Positions 36,610-46,266 are shown, numbered from the stretch's first letter. The stretch: DNA of 64,000 bases from Cognatundibacterium griseum (GCF_014284195.1 NZ_JACOGC010000001.1:1-64000), one strand, 5' to 3'. The notes: generated from the sequence alone by a model not told the origin. Program-made: numbers and translations.

Positions 36610-37884
36610 ATGTCACAGGCTTGTGGAGTAGATTTTGGCACCTCAAATTCAACCGTCGGCTGGCAGCACGCCGGACACACCGGGTTGCTGGCGCTGGAGC
36701 AGGATAAGCTGACGCTGCCGTCGGTGGTTTTTTTTAATGCGGAAGATCACCAGACCAGCTATGGCCGCGCAGCACTGGCCGATTATCTGGCAGGCTATGA
36801 AGGGCGGCTGATGCGGTCGATGAAAAGCCTGCTCGGTACCAGCCTGATTGATGGCCAGACTGAAGTGGGTGGCAAGGCTCTGCCGTTCCGTGAATTGCTG
36901 TCACGGTTTATCGGCGAGCTGAAACGCCGCGCCGAACAGTCGGCTGGCCGTTCCTTTTCGCAGGCTGTATTCGGGCGTCCGGTCTTTTTTGTCGATGACA
37001 ACCCGCAGGCTGACCGGCAGGCACAGGACACCCTGCAGGAAATTGCGCAGTCCGTGGGTTTCCGGGAAATTCATTTTCAGTTTGAACCGATTGCTGCTGC
37101 ATTTGATTATGAATCACGGATTGAGCGCGAAGAACTGGTGCTGGTTGCCGATATCGGCGGCGGCACATCGGATTTTTCACTAGTACGCCTGTCGCCGCAA
37201 AGAGCCCATCTGACTGACCGGCGTGACGATATTCTGGGTAATGGCGGGGTTCATATCGGCGGAACTGATTTTGACAAATACCTGAGCCTCGCACACGTCA
37301 TGCCGCTTTTGGGCATGGGCGGACAACTGTCTACCGGCGTGGATGTCCCGTCCAGCTATTACTTCAATCTGGCCACCTGGCACACCATTAATCTGGCTTA
37401 CACGCAAAAAGTATGGCGCGAACTGCAGGAAGTCTATCGTGACATCCAGAATCCGGGATTGCGGCAGCGGTTTGAACGCCTGCTGCATCTGGTAGAAGAC
37501 CGTGACGGCCACTGGCTGGCAATCAAATCCGAAGAGGCCAAAATTCTGCTGTCGAGTCAGCCCGATATCCTGCTGCCGCTGGAACGGCTGCGCAGCAAAA
37601 CGCCGGCGCCCGCCTGCATGCTGGCACTGGATCAGGCCGGGCTGGAATCAGCGATTGCCCATCTGAGCCAGAGCATTGCCGCAGCCGTCACCCAGGTCAT
37701 ACTGCAGGCCGGTGTCGCTCCGGAACAGATTGACACGATCTTTTTCACCGGCGGCTCCAGCGGAGTGTGTGGTCTGCGCCAGCAGATCGCCAGCGTGATT
37801 CCTCACGCCCGCCAGGTGGAAGGCGATCTGTTCGGCAGCATTGGCAGCGGCCTGGGCATGGACGCCGCACGACGTTTTTCCTAG
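36610..37884 (+). CDS. yegD: YegD-type Hsp70 family chaperone
   Basis: A 424-residue cytoplasmic Hsp70-like protein with only the nucleotide-binding domain and a short tail. Phosphate-1 loop VDFGTSNSTVGW (residues 6-17), phosphate-2 VADIGGGTSDFSLV (near 180) and the adenosine motif FFTGGSSGVCGLR (near 385) are intact. The usual substrate-binding domain of DnaK is absent, as in YegD. Clients are unknown. I chose the ATG at 36610, with CAGGAA upstream; a longer frame starts at 36574. It lies between the CNNM/CBS gene and a response regulator. Confidence 0.9.
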   Translation: MSQACGVDFGTSNSTVGWQHAGHTGLLALEQDKLTLPSVVFFNAEDHQTSYGRAALADYLAGYEGRLMRSMKSLLGTSLIDGQTEVGGKALPFRELLSRFIGELKRRAEQSAGRSFSQAVFGRPVFFVDDNPQADRQAQDTLQEIAQSVGFREIHFQFEPIAAAFDYESRIEREELVLVADIGGGTSDFSLVRLSPQRAHLTDRRDDILGNGGVHIGGTDFDKYLSLAHVMPLLGMGGQLSTGVDVPSSYYFNLATWHTINLAYTQKVWRELQEVYRDIQNPGLRQRFERLLHLVEDRDGHWLAIKSEEAKILLSSQPDILLPLERLRSKTPAPACMLALDQAGLESAIAHLSQSIAAAVTQVILQAGVAPEQIDTIFFTGGSSGVCGLRQQIASVIPHARQVEGDLFGSIGSGLGMDAARRFS

Positions 37885-37956
37885 GCTGGAACACGCTGAC
37901 AGTCTGGGTTATACTCCAACGCGGTTCCCCTGCAGGATCATCCAACCGGAGGCGGC

Positions 37957-40206
37957 ATGTCTGATGACAATGATGAGGCGCTGTTCATTGAGGAAGACAC
38001 CGACGCGCATGCACCGCAACAGCAAGAGCGCTGCTGGAAAATCGCCATCGTCGATGACGATGAAGACGTCCACAAAACCACCTGCTTTGCACTGCAGTTT
38101 TCACACATCCTGCAACGCCCGCTGAAATTCATTCATACCTACTCCAAAGAAGAAACCCGCCGCGTCTTTTCCACTGAATCTGATATTGCCGTGATTCTGC
38201 TCGATGTCGTCATGGAAACCGAGCATGCCGGACTGGAGCTGGTCAGCTACATCCGAGATGAACTGAAATGGCGCGACACCCGGATTATTTTACGTACCGG
38301 CCAGCCCGGTTATGCTCCCGAAGAAGATGCCATCCGCGACTACGACATCAACGATTACAAGACCAAAAGCGAGCTGACCCGTAAAAAATTGCTGACTTCG
38401 CTGACCGCAGCCATCCGTTCGTACGAGCAGATCCGGATGATCGATGCCAGCCGGCGTGGCCTGCAACAGATCATCGAATCCAGCGCAACATTGACCTTTG
38501 ATCACGGCATCCAGGCCTTTGCTGCCGGCGTCATTACCCAGATCGCGGCGCTGTGCGGCGTTCCGCCGGAAGGCCTGTTATGCGCACAGGGAGAGCCGGA
38601 AGAAGAAAACCGGATCCAGCAGTTCAATGTGGTCGCTTCCGCCGGACAATACAGCCATCTGATGAATTGCAGCATTAGCGAAATTGCACATTCCGGTATC
38701 CGCGATGCCTTGCAATACGTGCTCACACGGCACGAACCGCTGTTCACGGAATACAGCATGACCCTGTATTTTTCCGGCCGGAACAAACGCCCGCTGGCCG
38801 CCTATATTGATCTGCCTTATGCCCTTACAGAAATCAATCAAAATCTGCTGGAGATATTCTGCTCCAATATCGGTGTCTGCCTGGATAACCTGAATCTGGT
38901 GAACCGGCTCAAGAATCATGCCTTTCACGATCAGTTACTGGATCTGCCGAACCGCGTCAAATTCATTGAAGAAATCAACAACCGCATCACCGCACAATAC
39001 CGGCATCAGATGCTGGCACTGATTGATATTGATGATTTCGCTGAAATGAACGACGTGCTCGGTCATCACTACGGTGATCTGCTTTTGAAAGCAGTGGCAG
39101 ACCGCCTGCGTCAGCAACTGGGACAGAATATTTTTCTGGCGCGTATTTCAGGCGACGTGTTTGGCCTGCTCGGCGAAGAACAGCAACTGCTACCGGAAAC
39201 ACTGAAAGCATTGTTCGCCACCCCGTTCAGCTTTGAAGAAACGACCCATGCCGTTTCGTCGTCGGTCGGAATGGTGGCGCTCGACGGCTATGAAGGCGAT
39301 GGCGCAGAAGCCCTGAAAGATGCCAGCATTGCGCTCAAACGCAGCAAGACAACGCAGCGCGGCAGCTGCACGCTGTTCACCCGTCAAATGGGAATCGAGA
39401 TCCGGGAACGTGCAACGCTGATGCAGCATCTGCACAAGGCATTTGATGCAAAACGTTTGTTCCTGATGTATCAGCCGCAGCTCGATCTGCGCAGCGGCAG
39501 GCTGACCGGACTGGAAGCGCTGATACGCTGGCGCACCGACGATGGCGCGCTGATACCGCCGAATGAGTTTATTCCGCTGGCAGAATATTCCGGCCTGATC
39601 GTAAGCCTCGGAGCCTGGGTCATGCGTACCGCCTGCTTCACCATGCGGCGTCTGCAGCAGATGGGTATCGCGCCGGATACCATGGCGGTGAATGTTTCCG
39701 TTGTTCAGTTCCGTCAGGATGACTTCATCGACTATGTGCGCCAGGCACTGGAAGACAGTGGATTATCGCCGCACCAGCTGGAACTGGAAATGACCGAATC
39801 GGTCACGATGGAAGGTTCAAAGGTATTTGCGCAGCGCCTGCATACGCTGCGGCAAATGGGAGTGCATATTGCGATTGACGATTTCGGCACCGGATTTTCG
39901 TCGCTGAGTTACCTCGACAAACTGCCCGCCAACAAGCTGAAAATTGACCGCGCTTTTGTGCGGCAGATCGACACCCCGGACGGGCCGAAAATCGCCGAAC
40001 TGATTCAGCAGCTGGGTCAGAAACTGGGTCTGCAGGTCATCGCCGAAGGTATAGAAACCCGTCATCACTGGGACACGCTGTTACGCATGGGCTGCGAGCA
40101 GGGCCAGGGGTTTTTCATTGCCCATCCGATGCCGGAAGAGGCGCTGACGGCATGGATACAGGCACACCGGTCATCCGCAGGAGACGAAAAAAAGGGCGCT
40201 GTTTAA
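37957..40206 (+). CDS. Response regulator with DUF3369, degenerate GGDEF and EAL domains
   Basis: A 749-residue cytoplasmic signalling protein. The N-terminal receiver domain has IVDDDEDVHK and phospho-acceptor Asp83 (VILLDVVM). A DUF3369 linker domain spans about 175-320. The GGDEF-like domain has RISGDVF in place of RxGGDEF, so cyclase activity is probably lost. The EAL domain looks intact: LEALIRW, NVSVVQF, ELEMTES, DDFGTGFSSLSYL and VIAEGIET. It most likely acts as a phosphorylation-controlled c-di-GMP phosphodiesterase. No histidine kinase adjoins it in the same operon. A GGAGG ribosome site precedes the ATG. Confidence 0.9.
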   Translation: MSDDNDEALFIEEDTDAHAPQQQERCWKIAIVDDDEDVHKTTCFALQFSHILQRPLKFIHTYSKEETRRVFSTESDIAVILLDVVMETEHAGLELVSYIRDELKWRDTRIILRTGQPGYAPEEDAIRDYDINDYKTKSELTRKKLLTSLTAAIRSYEQIRMIDASRRGLQQIIESSATLTFDHGIQAFAAGVITQIAALCGVPPEGLLCAQGEPEEENRIQQFNVVASAGQYSHLMNCSISEIAHSGIRDALQYVLTRHEPLFTEYSMTLYFSGRNKRPLAAYIDLPYALTEINQNLLEIFCSNIGVCLDNLNLVNRLKNHAFHDQLLDLPNRVKFIEEINNRITAQYRHQMLALIDIDDFAEMNDVLGHHYGDLLLKAVADRLRQQLGQNIFLARISGDVFGLLGEEQQLLPETLKALFATPFSFEETTHAVSSSVGMVALDGYEGDGAEALKDASIALKRSKTTQRGSCTLFTRQMGIEIRERATLMQHLHKAFDAKRLFLMYQPQLDLRSGRLTGLEALIRWRTDDGALIPPNEFIPLAEYSGLIVSLGAWVMRTACFTMRRLQQMGIAPDTMAVNVSVVQFRQDDFIDYVRQALEDSGLSPHQLELEMTESVTMEGSKVFAQRLHTLRQMGVHIAIDDFGTGFSSLSYLDKLPANKLKIDRAFVRQIDTPDGPKIAELIQQLGQKLGLQVIAEGIETRHHWDTLLRMGCEQGQGFFIAHPMPEEALTAWIQAHRSSAGDEKKGAV

Positions 40207-40213
40207 GCGCCCT
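40186..40213 (-). terminator. Minus-strand terminator of the Spy-like gene
   Basis: On the minus strand AGGGCGCT and AGCGCCCT form an 8-bp stem with a 5-base loop, followed by seven Ts (the A-run at 40186-40192). It stands 26 bp past the Spy-like stop. It lies inside the 3' end of the opposite GGDEF-EAL gene, whose stop codon is in the loop. Confidence 0.85.
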
Positions 40214-40238
40214 GAAAGTGAAGAGAACCGGTGTCAGT

Positions 40239-40796
40239 TCAATGATGCGGGGTGTCGGGTTTATCCATCGGCGGCTTGTCCATCATGCCGGGCATCTGGT
40301 CTTTTTTCTGCATCTGCTTTGCCATATTCTGCTGTGCATCCTTGCGCATGCGCTGATGCGCTTCGTCAAACGCTTTCTGCTGTTCTGGCGTCAATACGGC
40401 ATAGAAAGTTTTCACGGCGGCCAGACGGTCCTGCATCTGCGCCTGATGCTCTTTCATTCTTTCGAGTGATTTTTCCATGCGTTGCGGCGTCGTCATTTTT
40501 TCCATCACCTTCGGGTCTTCCGGTACCGGCATGGTCTTTGGCGTCATCGACTGCGTAAATGTCTTCCAGGCAGGTTCCTGGGCCGCAGTGATTTTCAGGC
40601 TGTCGTGCAATTCTGCCTGATGCTTTGCCAGACGCTCTTTCATCATTTCACGCATCTGTTCCGGTGTTTTCCCCGGCTCTCCCGCCGGCGGACGCGGCGG
40701 ACGGGGGTCCGGTGCCGACTGAGCCATAACTCCTGCACTGATGCTGCAACCGGCAGCAATCACGATTGCCAATAAGCGCTGTTTGAAGTGATTCAT
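40239..40796 (-). CDS. Spy/CpxP-like periplasmic protein
   Basis: A 185-residue exported protein. A signal peptide (to about VMAQSA, residue 26) precedes a Pro-rich start, a helical body with LTXXQ-like motifs (LTPEQQKAFDEAHQ near 140; ITAAQEPAWKTFTQ near 72), and a Met/His/Asp-rich tail ending DKPDTPHH. It resembles the Spy/CpxP family of ATP-independent periplasmic chaperones and stress sensors. The tail could bind metal; that is inference. It diverges from an OmpR-type regulator and kinase (292 bp), suggesting it is their target or feedback partner. AGAGAG serves as ribosome site. Confidence 0.82.
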   Translation of the reverse strand: MNHFKQRLLAIVIAAGCSISAGVMAQSAPDPRPPRPPAGEPGKTPEQMREMMKERLAKHQAELHDSLKITAAQEPAWKTFTQSMTPKTMPVPEDPKVMEKMTTPQRMEKSLERMKEHQAQMQDRLAAVKTFYAVLTPEQQKAFDEAHQRMRKDAQQNMAKQMQKKDQMPGMMDKPPMDKPDTPHH

Positions 40797-41088
40797 GATT
40801 TTCTCTCTGTTAATGCGTAAAATCCCGGTTCTATTTTCTCACTGGCAAAGGCTGTGTGTAGCCCCGGAAATCAATGCCTGCCACAGAATTTCTGCTCACT
40901 GCACCAGGCAACGATGCCATTCTGCATGGCTCTTGTATCCTGTAAATATCAATTTTTCCGTGCTTTGTATCCCTGTGTAACAATGCCAGACTGGCAGTGA
41001 TCCGGATGTGTCGCACTGTGTCGCTCCGGGTTTATCATAACAAGACGATACAAACACCCCATTTTTTCCCCTGGAAACAAGGTTCATA

Positions 41089-41826
41089 ATGAAAAGCATG
41101 GATACTACAAACAAAATACTGATTGTTGATGATGACCGTGAAATCCGCAGTCTGCTGGCGGAATATCTGGATCACAACGGCTACACGGCGATCATGGCAG
41201 CCGACGGCAATGCCATGTGGGCGGCATTGCAGGAACACCAGTTTGAGCTGGTGGTGCTGGATCTGAACCTGCCCGGCGACGATGGGCTGACCCTGTGCCG
41301 GAATCTGCGCAGCAAGTCCAATATGCCGGTCATCATGCTGACCGCGCGCAGCGAGCCGCTGGACCGGATTCTCGGACTGGAAATGGGGGCCGATGATTAT
41401 CTGCCGAAACCGTTTGAACCCCGTGAATTACTGGCCCGCATCCGCAGCGTGCTGCGGCGGACCCAGAGTAACCAGATCACACTCAACGCTGATCATCTGC
41501 AAAAACTGAAATTCGCCGGCTGGACGCTGGACATGACGGCACGGCATCTGGTCGCGCCCGACGGGATGATCGTGTCGCTGTCCGGTGCCGAATACCGGAT
41601 GCTGAATATTTTCCTGGAGCATCCGAACCGGATTCTGAACCGGGATCAGCTGCTGAATATGACACATGGCCGCGATGCCGATCCGTTTGACCGCTCCATT
41701 GATATTCAGATCAGCCGCCTGCGCCAGAAACTGCGTGAAGATGCCCGTTCGCCGCAGATTATCAAAACCGTGCGCAACGGCGGCTATGTGCTGGCAGTGA
41801 CAGTCACTGCGGAAAAAAACGGATAA
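41089..41826 (+). CDS. OmpR-family response regulator
   Basis: A 245-residue DNA-binding response regulator. The receiver domain has DDD (14-16), phospho-acceptor Asp58 (VVLDLNLPGDDG) and the signalling Lys in YLPKPFEPREL. A C-terminal winged helix (about 150-240) has SGAEYRMLNIFLEHPNRIL and RSIDIQISRLRQKL. The kinase gene follows after 6 bp. It diverges from the Spy-like gene. An alternative start is Met4 (41098). The closest named relatives by eye are OmpR/RstA types, but I would not give a symbol. Confidence 0.93.
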   Translation: MKSMDTTNKILIVDDDREIRSLLAEYLDHNGYTAIMAADGNAMWAALQEHQFELVVLDLNLPGDDGLTLCRNLRSKSNMPVIMLTARSEPLDRILGLEMGADDYLPKPFEPRELLARIRSVLRRTQSNQITLNADHLQKLKFAGWTLDMTARHLVAPDGMIVSLSGAEYRMLNIFLEHPNRILNRDQLLNMTHGRDADPFDRSIDIQISRLRQKLREDARSPQIIKTVRNGGYVLAVTVTAEKNG

Positions 41827-41832
41827 AACCGG

Positions 41833-43185
41833 ATGAGGATTCTGCCATCCATGTGGGCCAGGGTACTGGCGGCGTTGCTGGTCGGCGTATTGCTGTCGGC
41901 AGCACTGACCGTATTCCTGGCGTTTGGCGAACGTGAAAAGACGCTGATGCAATACCGCGAGTCCCATTCGATTGAACGGGTCGAGCAACTGGTGCGGGCA
42001 CTGGATGCGTTGCCGACCGCAAACCGCGAAAGCTTCCTGGAAACCGCACCGCGGCTTGGCCTGAAAGTCACGACCCTGCCGGAACATGCAACAGACACGC
42101 CGCCACATTCCGACTATGCGAAAGCCGTCAGCGAAAAGCTGGGGCGGACATTCAAGGTTCATTCCCTGCCGGCCGACCCGTCACTCTGCCCGCCCTCGCC
42201 GCCGCAGCAGCATAATCCAAATATTGTCCGTCTTCCCTGCGAAGCATTGAGCATCACCCTGCATGACGGCACCATCCTGCGCCTGACCGTCATGCCGCCG
42301 CGCACCCCGGCGCCGCCCTTACGCGATGATTTTGTGCAGTATTTCCTGCTGTTTCTGGTCTTTATTGCGATCCTGGCGCTGATCATCGCCCGCATGACCA
42401 TGCGTCCTTTGCAGAAAATGGCGGAAGCGGCCACTGCACTTGGCCAGGACATCAACCGGCCTCCGCTGCCGGAAACCGGCGCTTCCGAAATCGTGCAGGC
42501 GACCCGGGCTTTCAACGCCATGCAGGCGCGCATCCGCAACCACATTTCTCAGCGCACCCATATGCTGGCAGCCATCACGCATGATTTGCAGACGCCGCTG
42601 ACACGGCTGCGGCTGCGGCTGGAAAAGGTGAATGATTCCGAGTTGCGCGAAAAGCTGATTAACGATTTGTCCGGCATGCAGCTGATGATCCGGGAAGGGC
42701 TCGATCTGGCGCGCAGCATCGAAAGCAGCGAAGGCTTACGTCCGGTCGACATTGATTCGCTGCTGGACAGCGTCTGCAGCGACGCTGGCGAAGCTGGGCA
42801 GAATGTCACTTTCGAAGGTAAGCCCGGAATCACCGTCCTGGCCAAACCGCAGGCGCTGCGGCGCTGCCTGACCAACCTGATCGACAATGCCGTCAAATAC
42901 GGGCATTACGCCAGAGTCAGCCTCACCAAAGGCAAAGCCGCTGGCAACGATGTGCTGGACATCTTTATCCGCGACGGCGGCAACGGCATTCCGCAAGAAT
43001 TGCAGAGTAAGGTTTTTGAACCTTTCTTCCGGATTGAGACGTCGCGTTCGCGTGAATCCGGCGGTACCGGACTGGGACTGACGATTGCACAGAATATCGT
43101 GCAACAGCACGGTGGCCGCCTGCAACTGCACAATCTGCCGGAAGGCGGGCTGGAAGTGCAGCTGACCCTGCCGCTGCCCGCCTGA
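41833..43185 (+). CDS. Sensor histidine kinase (EnvZ/RstB-like)
   Basis: A 450-residue inner-membrane kinase. TM1 is at about 8-30. The periplasmic domain (about 31-165) carries two Cys flanking a Pro/His-rich loop (SLCPPSPPQQHNP ... RLPCEAL). TM2 is at about 168-190. HAMP, DHp with His250 (AAITHDLQTPLTRLRLR) and the ATPase domain (NLIDNAVKYG, DGGNGIP, GGTGLGLTIAQNI) follow. The periplasmic Cys pair could form a disulfide or bind metal, which fits the Met/His-tailed Spy-like neighbour. The stimulus is not determined. Confidence 0.93.
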   Translation: MRILPSMWARVLAALLVGVLLSAALTVFLAFGEREKTLMQYRESHSIERVEQLVRALDALPTANRESFLETAPRLGLKVTTLPEHATDTPPHSDYAKAVSEKLGRTFKVHSLPADPSLCPPSPPQQHNPNIVRLPCEALSITLHDGTILRLTVMPPRTPAPPLRDDFVQYFLLFLVFIAILALIIARMTMRPLQKMAEAATALGQDINRPPLPETGASEIVQATRAFNAMQARIRNHISQRTHMLAAITHDLQTPLTRLRLRLEKVNDSELREKLINDLSGMQLMIREGLDLARSIESSEGLRPVDIDSLLDSVCSDAGEAGQNVTFEGKPGITVLAKPQALRRCLTNLIDNAVKYGHYARVSLTKGKAAGNDVLDIFIRDGGNGIPQELQSKVFEPFFRIETSRSRESGGTGLGLTIAQNIVQQHGGRLQLHNLPEGGLEVQLTLPLPA

Positions 43186-43197
43186 CGCTGCAGCAGC

Positions 43198-43983
43198 TTA
43201 CCGCTGGTCTGTCACCACGACCGACATCATGCTGATCGAGCCCAGATCCATACCCTCCGCCACAATGCTGATCTGGTCATCGGCCGTCACGCTGCCTGCG
43301 ATATACAGCAAGGGCAGGAAGTGTTCGGTGGTCGGCACCGATAAAGCAGCATCCTGACCAAACTGTTCATAGTGAATCAGTTTATCCTTGTCCTGAGCCA
43401 GGATCGCCTCCCGCATGACATCGTTGAAACGCTGCGCCCAGTCGTAAGCCGGCGCATGCAGCGCCACCCGGCGCAGGTTATGCACCACGTTACCGCTGCC
43501 CATCAGCAGGATTCCCTGTTCCCGTAATGCACTCAGCCGGCGGCCGAGTTCAAAATGCCATTCCGCCGGCTGCGTCATGTCCAGACTGAGCTGCAACACC
43601 GGTATCTGCGCCTGCGGATACATTTTGACCAGAACCGACCAGGTGCCATGATCCAGCCCCCATTCCTGATCCAGCGCCACCGGCAGCGGCGCCAGCCATG
43701 CTGCAATCTGCGCCGCCAGCGCCGGGTCGCCCGGAGCCGGGTAGCGGATATCAAACAATGCCTGGGGAAAACCGCCAAAATCATGGATAGTGGGAGGCGC
43801 AGCCATCGCCGTGATACCGACGCCATGCGTCATCCAGTGCGCAGAAATCATCAGGATCGCCTTCGGCGCCGGAAATCGCTGCCCCAGCTGCTGCCATGCG
43901 CGGGTGTAATCATTGTCCTCAATCGCATTCATCGGGCTGCCATGTCCGACAAAAATTCCTGGCATACGCTGGCTGGGTTGCAT
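43198..43983 (-). CDS. ygiD: LigB-type extradiol dioxygenase (4,5-DOPA dioxygenase-like)
   Basis: A 261-residue cytoplasmic member of the class III extradiol dioxygenase family, as in E. coli YgiD and plant betalain enzymes. Metal-ligand candidates are His in FVGHGSPMNAI (near 14), SAHWM (near 48) and NVVHNLRR (near 168); the acid-base region HGTWSVL is present. It opens catechol-type rings with O2; the natural bacterial substrate is uncertain. An AGGAG ribosome site precedes the ATG at 43983. It converges with the sensor kinase gene, 12 bp away. Confidence 0.88.
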   Translation of the reverse strand: MQPSQRMPGIFVGHGSPMNAIEDNDYTRAWQQLGQRFPAPKAILMISAHWMTHGVGITAMAAPPTIHDFGGFPQALFDIRYPAPGDPALAAQIAAWLAPLPVALDQEWGLDHGTWSVLVKMYPQAQIPVLQLSLDMTQPAEWHFELGRRLSALREQGILLMGSGNVVHNLRRVALHAPAYDWAQRFNDVMREAILAQDKDKLIHYEQFGQDAALSVPTTEHFLPLLYIAGSVTADDQISIVAEGMDLGSISMMSVVVTDQR

Positions 43984-44108
43984 TATTTTTTCACTCCTGT
44001 GTCACAGATCAGGCTTCAGCATAGTGTATTTTCAGAAAACCGGTAAAGTTATGGCGCAAACCGGACACGGAGCAAGGTAAAATTTCGCAACAATGAAAGG
44101 ACTGCACC

Positions 44109-44561
44109 ATGATCAATCTTCAGCTTGGCGATGTCAGCCACATTATTCAACTGGCGATTGCCCCCGTCTTTTTACTGACCGGTGTCGGCACCAAACTATC
44201 GGTTCTGACCAGCCGCCTGGCGCGCATCATCGACCGGGCGCGGGTGGTTGAAAATGCCTTACAGAATAAGGAAACGGCCCGCCCCGGCCTGCAGGAAGAA
44301 CTGATCGAACTGTACCGGCGTTCCCATCTGATTAACCGGGCGATCACGCTCAGCGCCACCTGCGGCCTGCTGATCTGTCTCGTGATCGCTGCATTGTTCA
44401 TGGGCGATGCGCTGGGCATCAATCTCGACAAACTGATTGCCGCGCTGTTTGTCGGCGGCGTGCTGTCGCTGATCGGCAGTTTCGTCTTTTTCATGCGTGA
44501 AATTTTTGTCGCGACACAGACGCTGTACCGCCAGCATCAGCACGATAAAATCATCCACTGA
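44109..44561 (+). CDS. DUF2721 family membrane protein
   Basis: A 150-residue inner-membrane protein: an N-terminal hydrophobic segment (IIQLAIAPVFLLTGVGTKLSVL, residues 12-33 region), a charged helix (LARIIDRARVVENAL) and two further hydrophobic helices (about 75-98 and 105-128). The pattern matches DUF2721, a family without an assigned role. An AAAGGA ribosome site precedes the ATG. It stands alone between the divergent dioxygenase gene and a convergent lipoprotein gene. Confidence 0.88.
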   Translation: MINLQLGDVSHIIQLAIAPVFLLTGVGTKLSVLTSRLARIIDRARVVENALQNKETARPGLQEELIELYRRSHLINRAITLSATCGLLICLVIAALFMGDALGINLDKLIAALFVGGVLSLIGSFVFFMREIFVATQTLYRQHQHDKIIH

Positions 44562-44567
44562 TCCATC

Positions 44568-44600
44568 AAAAATGGCGTCCGGCAAAGACACCGGACGCCA
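44568..44600 (-). terminator. Intrinsic terminator of the Ig-like lipoprotein gene
   Basis: TGGCGTCCGG and CCGGACGCCA form a perfect 10-bp stem with an 8-base loop. On the minus strand it is followed by TTTTT, so it ends the lipoprotein transcript. On the plus strand it could also slow DUF2721 transcription. Confidence 0.8.
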
Positions 44601-44632
44601 GCAAATACGTTACACCCAACTATGCTTGCCGT

Positions 44633-46018
44633 TCAGCTTTTCGGCAATACCTGCACCAGCAGATCCACACTGGCGCTGCCCGGATTGGCCACCGTGATCG
44701 GCTGATAATCTGCCGATACCCGGAAAGTCAGGGTGGTAGCCACCGTGACGGTCGGCGCGATGAAACCGGCGATCTGCGAACTTGTCCCCACCAGTGCCAC
44801 GACTGGCAGGCTGGTCTGGGTCCAGCTGAAATACAAGGGCGCGGACCCTGTGTAATTCGGCGTTTCCGCCTTCAGCTGCACGCTGGCGCCACTCTGCACC
44901 ACCTGCACCAGATTGTAGGAAGTCAGCGTAATCGGCGGTAACGGGCTGACGACAAACACCACATCGCGCTGTTTCACCGGATCGGCAGAAGTACCGTCTG
45001 CGGCTATCGGCGCCGTCGAGGCATTCAGCGTAAACACATACATCGATGTGGCGGTCACCACACTTGGGAAGACGACACTGGCCACACTGCTGGTCGCGTT
45101 ATACACCTGCAGCGGCAAGGCTGAAGCCGGACCGGATTTGAATTGCCAGAGGTAGTAAATCGTGCCGCTGGTCAGATTGCCATTCGCATCGTACATCACC
45201 GTTTTGCTGCCATCGAGCGACACCGCCGCCCCCGGCTGGACGGTGCCGCCGCTGTAAGAAATCGGCACCACGGTCGGTTTCACTACCGGGTTGATGGTGA
45301 TTTTCTGGATTGCCGTGCCAGTCTTTTGCTTGTCATCGGTCACCCGGCACTGCAGCTTGACGGTCGTCGCTGTCTTGACTACCGGAGCGACAAAACTGTT
45401 GGCAGCACCGGTTGTGCCTGCCAGCGAAATCGTCAGTCCGGCAGCATCATTCACCACCCATTGATAGGAATACGCGTCGCCCGTCGCTGCCGGCGTACCG
45501 CCGCTGCCGCTGCAGTTCAGGGAAACTTTGTCACCGGAAGTGACCGTGGCATCTGCACCGACCTGCACAGTCGGGTTATTGGTCACCGAAGCTGACTGCA
45601 ATACCTGCAGTGTGGTGGAAGAACTGGAGGTATTGCCCTTCGCGTCGACCGCAAAAAAGCTGAGCTTGTATGTGTAATCCGCCGTCAGCTTGGCCGGTGG
45701 CGTCACTTGCAGGACACAGTTCACCGTATTGCCGGAAGTCGTCGTGCTCTTGCAGTCGGCATTCGTGACCGAGGTCAGCGCATTGGCTCCCAGAGTCAGG
45801 GTATCAATCTGCCAGTACATCTTGGTAATCTGTCCTGCCGAGCTGCTGGCCTGCCCGGTAAAACTCAGTGCATCGCCGGAAGAAACGGTCGATGGCGCCG
45901 GGACCGAGACGATGACCGGGCTGGCTGCCGAACCGGAAGAGCTGCTGCCGCCACCGCCACATGCGGCCAGCAGCAGACTGGCTGCGGCCAGGAGGGTAAA
46001 TCTGATTTCTGAGTACAC
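44633..46018 (-). CDS. Secreted lipoprotein with Ig/PKD-like repeats
   Basis: A 461-residue predicted surface or periplasmic lipoprotein. Signal peptide with lipobox LLLAAC (Cys about 20), then Gly/Ser-rich GGGGSSSSGS, then about four beta-sandwich-like repeats of roughly 100 residues. These have recurring SGDALSF / SGDKVSL / PGAAVSL / SGASVQL openings and conserved Cys pairs in the first two. This suggests Ig- or PKD-like adhesion or binding modules, but no ligand is evident. I chose the GTG at 46018, with GGAG 7 bases upstream and immediately ahead of the signal peptide; a longer frame to 46138 lacks this logic. Confidence 0.78.
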   Translation of the reverse strand: MYSEIRFTLLAAASLLLAACGGGGSSSSGSAASPVIVSVPAPSTVSSGDALSFTGQASSSAGQITKMYWQIDTLTLGANALTSVTNADCKSTTTSGNTVNCVLQVTPPAKLTADYTYKLSFFAVDAKGNTSSSSTTLQVLQSASVTNNPTVQVGADATVTSGDKVSLNCSGSGGTPAATGDAYSYQWVVNDAAGLTISLAGTTGAANSFVAPVVKTATTVKLQCRVTDDKQKTGTAIQKITINPVVKPTVVPISYSGGTVQPGAAVSLDGSKTVMYDANGNLTSGTIYYLWQFKSGPASALPLQVYNATSSVASVVFPSVVTATSMYVFTLNASTAPIAADGTSADPVKQRDVVFVVSPLPPITLTSYNLVQVVQSGASVQLKAETPNYTGSAPLYFSWTQTSLPVVALVGTSSQIAGFIAPTVTVATTLTFRVSADYQPITVANPGSASVDLLVQVLPKS

Positions 46019-46266
46019 GTGCGCTCCAATCCGGCAGAGAAGATGAATGGCACATTGTAACTTTACCTGAGCGGGATGCGCATTTTCAAAAGCACAATTT
46101 TGAAGTCCGCCTGCGCAATTTTCCGAACGATAGTGCAAAAAAAGTTTACATATGGCACTCTACAAAAAACCCATCCGGAAATGGAGAACCGCAAACAGTG
46201 CATTCATATGGGTGCCTCGTGCCAGTCTTCGTTCCGGAAAATAATGATTCATTTCCGGAGACGTGC

